DNA of 64,000 nt. Source: Cytobacillus citreus. GTDB lineage: Bacteria > Bacillota > Bacilli > Bacillales > Cytobacillaceae. Below the pieces are notes generated by a model. It had not been told where the DNA came from. It saw nothing but the letters and a program-made list of their open reading frames with translations, and searched no databases. The stretch is from contig NZ_JAGYPM010000004.1 of assembly GCF_018343665.1 (NCBI RefSeq), positions 460,381-524,380 of the forward strand. The letters are read 5' to 3'. The position numbers were made by a program, and so were the translations under genes. Shown piece after piece: positions 61,777 through 64,000 of this stretch. Position 1 is the stretch's first letter. Every line of letters starts with the position of its first letter.

Positions 61777-62463
61777 ATGATACAGAATGAAAAAGGAATG
61801 AAAAACACACTAACAAACGAAAAATTTCCATTAGAAAAATTAAATAAATTTGAACGCTTTACAATGACATCTGTTTGGCCGGGTTATGTTGGTTTCCTTT
61901 GGGCTTTATTTTATGCTGTGTTTGTTAGGTTTTATCAAGCAGCAGGCGGATCGGTAGGAATGCCTGGTCAATTGATAGACCCTAAATCAGGATACATGGC
62001 AAGCTATGTTGCTGGTGTCGAAATTATGTTCTGCGGATTTGCCTTGCTTTTACTAATCAAACCCTGGGGAAAAGTTGTTCCAAATTGGGTACCGGTGATT
62101 GGAGGCAGAAAAATTCCTTGTCTACTGTTATTGGTACCAACTCTAGCTGGGACTGCGTTCTTAATTGCTCATGGTATCAGTGGTATTATTACAAAGAGCC
62201 TTCATTTGCTAGGTGTCATTACCATTGACTTTAAATGGTGGAGTGTAGTCAATGTCAAAAGTTTAGTTTTATGGGATCTTTTATTTTACGAGCCGTGGTT
62301 CATCATAATGGGAATATTAGCTGGGTTAACTGCTTTTCATTATGCGCAAACATCAGGTATATCAATATTAATGTTAAGAAGGGGTACAAAAATTTATCTA
62401 ACTTTTCTATTTCTCCTGAGTTCGCTTTTTGTATATGAGACCATATCTAAACTATCAATTTAA
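61777..62463 (+). CDS. Multi-pass membrane protein, paralogue of the preceding one
   Basis: 228 residues and five or six hydrophobic segments. WPGYVGFLWALFYAVFVRFY followed by QAAGGSVGMPG parallels the WPSWIGY...YWLLGGDG start of the upstream protein, and LLIKPWGKVVPNWVPVIGGR parallels its LIQKWGEIFPDWFPFIGGKR. So the two look like products of a duplication and may form a complex. Translation is probably coupled (2 bp between genes; GGAGGGAGAG before ATG 61777). No catalytic motif. Function unknown. Confidence 0.75.
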   Translation: MIQNEKGMKNTLTNEKFPLEKLNKFERFTMTSVWPGYVGFLWALFYAVFVRFYQAAGGSVGMPGQLIDPKSGYMASYVAGVEIMFCGFALLLLIKPWGKVVPNWVPVIGGRKIPCLLLLVPTLAGTAFLIAHGISGIITKSLHLLGVITIDFKWWSVVNVKSLVLWDLLFYEPWFIIMGILAGLTAFHYAQTSGISILMLRRGTKIYLTFLFLLSSLFVYETISKLSI

Positions 62464-62506
62464 TAGGTTCTCTAATAATCTGAAGAAGTAAAGGGAGGGA
62501 ATGTAT

Positions 62507-62638
62507 TTGTCTGAATTAATTACCTTTATTTTATCAATAATCTTTATTGTTAATTTTCAATTCAGTATGTCTTTAATTGCTAGGTTAAAGGTAGTTTTCA
62601 GACATACCTTACAAGACAAAAATTCAATCAAATTATAA
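62507..62638 (+). CDS. Possible small membrane protein (43 aa)
   Basis: TTG 62507 sits 8-9 bases after GGGAGGGA and opens ELITFILSIIFIVNFQFSMS then LIARLKVVFRHTLQDKNSIK, i.e. one hydrophobic helix and a basic tail. ATG 62501 is in frame but too near the ribosome site. It follows the two membrane protein genes by 43 bp and may be part of that operon. Confidence 0.4.
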   Translation: MSELITFILSIIFIVNFQFSMSLIARLKVVFRHTLQDKNSIKL

Positions 62639-62791
62639 AATTCTCATCCATCACTTTTTAAATAAGTCTTTAGAATCATTTTATTTATGATAAAAACGGT
62701 AAGAAACTACTATTTTTATTAAAATATGTTGGGAAATGATGAATTTTATTGAAAAATACCGTGCTAAAGTAATATTATAAAAGTATTAGTT

Positions 62792-62912
62792 TGATAAAGG
62801 CAAACTTATTGAAAGATAAGGACGCAAAGCCTCGAGTCTAAGGTGATTAGCTATGATAGTCGGGTTACCAAATGATTGGATACTGTTACCTATGATAGAA
62901 TAGCCTTTATCA
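62792..62912 (+). ncRNA. c-di-GMP-I riboswitch (GEMM-I)
   Basis: The aptamer has AAAGGCAAAC, a GAAA-capped stem (CTTATTGAAAGATAAG), the invariant GGACGCAAAGCC, a second stem with GGTGATTAGCTATGATAG and the closing CGGGTTACC at 62861-62869. These match the GEMM-I consensus closely. GATAAAGGC (62793) can also pair with GCCTTTATC (62903), a possible switching or closing helix. A terminator begins at 62916. The first gene downstream is at 63009, so transcription control of that gene by c-di-GMP is inferred. Confidence 0.9.
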
Positions 62913-62915
62913 TAC

Positions 62916-62948
62916 AAGTCCACCAATCTTTTTGGTGGGCTTTTTTTG
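62916..62948 (+). terminator. Expression-platform terminator of the riboswitch
   Basis: AAGTCCACCAA / TTGGTGGGCTT stem, loop TCTTT, then seven Ts. Confidence 0.9.
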
Positions 62949-63008
62949 AGATAGTTTTGGCGAAGCTTGACTATCGAGTAAATGGGAAAAAAGGAGGTAG
63001 AATGTTAA

Positions 63009-63242
63009 TTGACGGTGTTATTTGGTACAGTTGAATACTTTGAAAGAGAAATTTACAACTATCTGAATGAGAATCAATTAAAAGAAATAAGTGAAGATTC
63101 TCTATATGTCATTACTTCAAAACTAAAAAAAGAAATTTTATATGATTTTGTTTGCGATGAAAGAATTCGGTTAGAATGTTTAGAAAATCTTACATATGCA
63201 ATTAGTATGATAACACAAAATAAGGAAGCGGTCGGAGTTTAG
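63009..63242 (+). CDS. Small acidic protein under c-di-GMP riboswitch
   Basis: 77 residues, helical, with FGTVEYFEREIYNYLNENQL, VITSKLKKEILYDFVCDERI and LECLENLTYAISMITQNK. No family recognised and no membrane segment. TTG 63009 lies 10 bases after AAGGAGGT; ATG 63002 is too close and opens only a 10-codon frame. It is the first gene after the c-di-GMP riboswitch and terminator, so its production likely follows c-di-GMP level, linking it to motility, biofilm or surface behaviour by inference. Confidence 0.6.
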   Translation: MTVLFGTVEYFEREIYNYLNENQLKEISEDSLYVITSKLKKEILYDFVCDERIRLECLENLTYAISMITQNKEAVGV

Positions 63243-63381
63243 ATAATTTTAGAAAGGTGGTTATTAAAAAGATATCATATCTTTTTAATGTTGATTTTAA
63301 ACATCTAAACAGAATATTCTTCCTTATAGTCAAAAGAAATCAGCCATTTGAATAATATAAATAGGAGAGTAATAACAGAAA

Positions 63382-63594
63382 ATGCAAAAAGGAAAGAGTG
63401 AATTTTCCGATAAAAAGAAGGCGGATGCAGGGGATATTATTCTTTTTGAAAGAAAAAGTAACATATATGAAGGTAGAGTGTTTCTTGTTCGGACTAATAG
63501 TGTATTAGTCGAAATTTCAAGTAAGGATGCAAAAGCTTTAGGATACGAACAGCCAAATACAGTTGTTCGGCATGGGAAATATATTCTAGTGTGA
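63382..63594 (+). CDS. YkvS-like DUF2187 protein
   Basis: 70 residues with KADAGDIILFERKSNIYEGR, VFLVRTNSVLVEIS and PNTVVRHGKYILV, the short beta-barrel (KOW-like) pattern of DUF2187/YkvS. It may bind RNA or another protein; the role is unknown. ATG 63382 has AGGAGAGTAA about ten bases upstream. The 139-bp gap before it shows no terminator, so it could share a transcript with the upstream small gene. Confidence 0.8.
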   Translation: MQKGKSEFSDKKKADAGDIILFERKSNIYEGRVFLVRTNSVLVEISSKDAKALGYEQPNTVVRHGKYILV

Positions 63595-63704
63595 GTTTGA
63601 AAATCAAATTTTTATCTAATTAGTTTATACTTAAAATAGGAAAAAAGAAGAATATATGATATGATTTTATTTCTACATATACAAAAAATTTGAGGTGTAT
63701 AAAA

Positions 63705-63977
63705 ATGAATAAAACAGAATTAGTGAAAGCTGTATCTACACAGGCAGAGTTAACAATAAAAGATGCTGGGAATGTAGTTGATGCGATATTTGAAACAATT
63801 ACTAACACACTTGCTAAAGAAGAGAAAATCCAATTTATTGGATTTGGAACATTTGAAGTTCGTGAACGATCTGCAAGAAAAGGTCGTAATCCACAAACAG
63901 GTGAAGAAATAGAAATTGCAGCTTCTAAAGTTCCAGCCTTTAAACCGGGTAAGGAATTAAAAGAAGCGGTTAAATAA
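63705..63977 (+). CDS. hup: HU-family DNA-binding protein
   Basis: 90-residue histone-like protein: [20 protein letters not shown] at the N-terminus, [20 protein letters not shown] then [20 protein letters not shown], the beta-arm with its conserved Pro that intercalates into DNA, and a final [12 protein letters not shown] 63705 follows GAGGTG; an in-frame extension to 63690 lacks a site. It compacts the nucleoid. It differs from the B. subtilis essential HBs at several positions, so it may be a second HU. Confidence 0.95.
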   Translation: MNKTELVKAVSTQAELTIKDAGNVVDAIFETITNTLAKEEKIQFIGFGTFEVRERSARKGRNPQTGEEIEIAASKVPAFKPGKELKEAVK

Positions 63978-64000
63978 ATATTTGTTTTTTAATAGTTTAA

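Noticed and set aside
63002-63034. 10-codon leader peptide (ATG 63002) after the riboswitch
   Set aside because: The ATG is only 3 bases from the ribosome site; TTG 63009 fits better and opens a longer frame.
1-64000. tRNA or rRNA genes
   Set aside because: No cloverleaf-like sequence with a T-loop GGTTCGAATCC-type motif, and no rRNA stretch, was recognised anywhere in the window.

Overview
The window is chromosomal DNA from a low-GC, spore-forming Gram-positive bacterium of the Bacillaceae. Evidence for this is the Bacillus-type signal peptidase, the sporulation deacetylase PdaA, a B. subtilis-like gene order (yfkD-yfkAB, yfjT, pdaA, yfjP, yfjO-type rlmD, yfjN-type dus), AT-rich intergenic DNA, strong GGAGG ribosome sites and Bacillus-type intergenic repeats. 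All family and synteny statements come from recognition by eye; no database search was run.

Layout. (1) 1-7.4 kb is accessory and decaying: a cupin with a Q/Y-rich tail, a type I signal peptidase, remains of a DUF2269-DoxX pair, a streptogramin resistance pair (intact vat-like gene, vgb-like gene broken by a 4-bp duplication), a GyrI-like protein, an internally deleted esterase and many copies of a short degenerate repeat. (2) 7.7-27.9 kb is mostly conserved backbone: yfkD/yfkAB; an NhaC-type antiporter, an unusual regulator, a dipeptide epimerase and a GNAT enzyme that share a putative operator; yfjT; a sigma-54 activator with a textbook -24/-12 promoter before a ureohydrolase and a YjiH-type membrane protein; class I fumarase; pdaA; two arrays of ~21-bp repeats; a BCCT transporter; a secreted DUF6454 protein; yfjP and rlmD. 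(3) 27.9-46.6 kb is an 18.7-kb island between rlmD (yfjO-like) and dus (yfjN-like), which I recall as neighbours in B. subtilis. It starts with a wrecked large serine recombinase against the 3' end of rlmD and carries fragments of MT-A70 methyltransferase, methionine aminopeptidase and an AhpD-like protein, a PadR-VOC pair, a complete four-gene Wadjet type II (JetABCD) plasmid-defence system, and a PNAG-like exopolysaccharide cluster (GH16, glycosyltransferase, deacetylase). (4) 46.6-50.4 kb holds dus, a DUF1456 protein, an AraC regulator and an SRPBCC protein, with several hairpin repeats. (5) 50.4-56.1 kb is a sugar PTS locus: a GlcT-type RAT/terminator, EIIA, a GlcT-like antiterminator, EIICB, HPr and enzyme I. 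(6) 56.1-62.6 kb has an HrtAB-like ABC exporter divergent from a NarL-type two-component system and two related membrane proteins. (7) 62.8-64 kb has a c-di-GMP-I riboswitch with its terminator ahead of a small gene, then a YkvS-like protein and the HU DNA-binding protein.

The most notable items are the Wadjet type II island, the two phase-matched 21-bp repeat arrays at 21.8-22.0 kb, a 52-bp perfect palindrome, two copies of a nested-hairpin element (one of which supplies the stop codon of the EIIA gene), the shared direct-repeat operator around the antiporter/epimerase genes, the c-di-GMP riboswitch, and two genes whose best-placed initiation codon is ATC.
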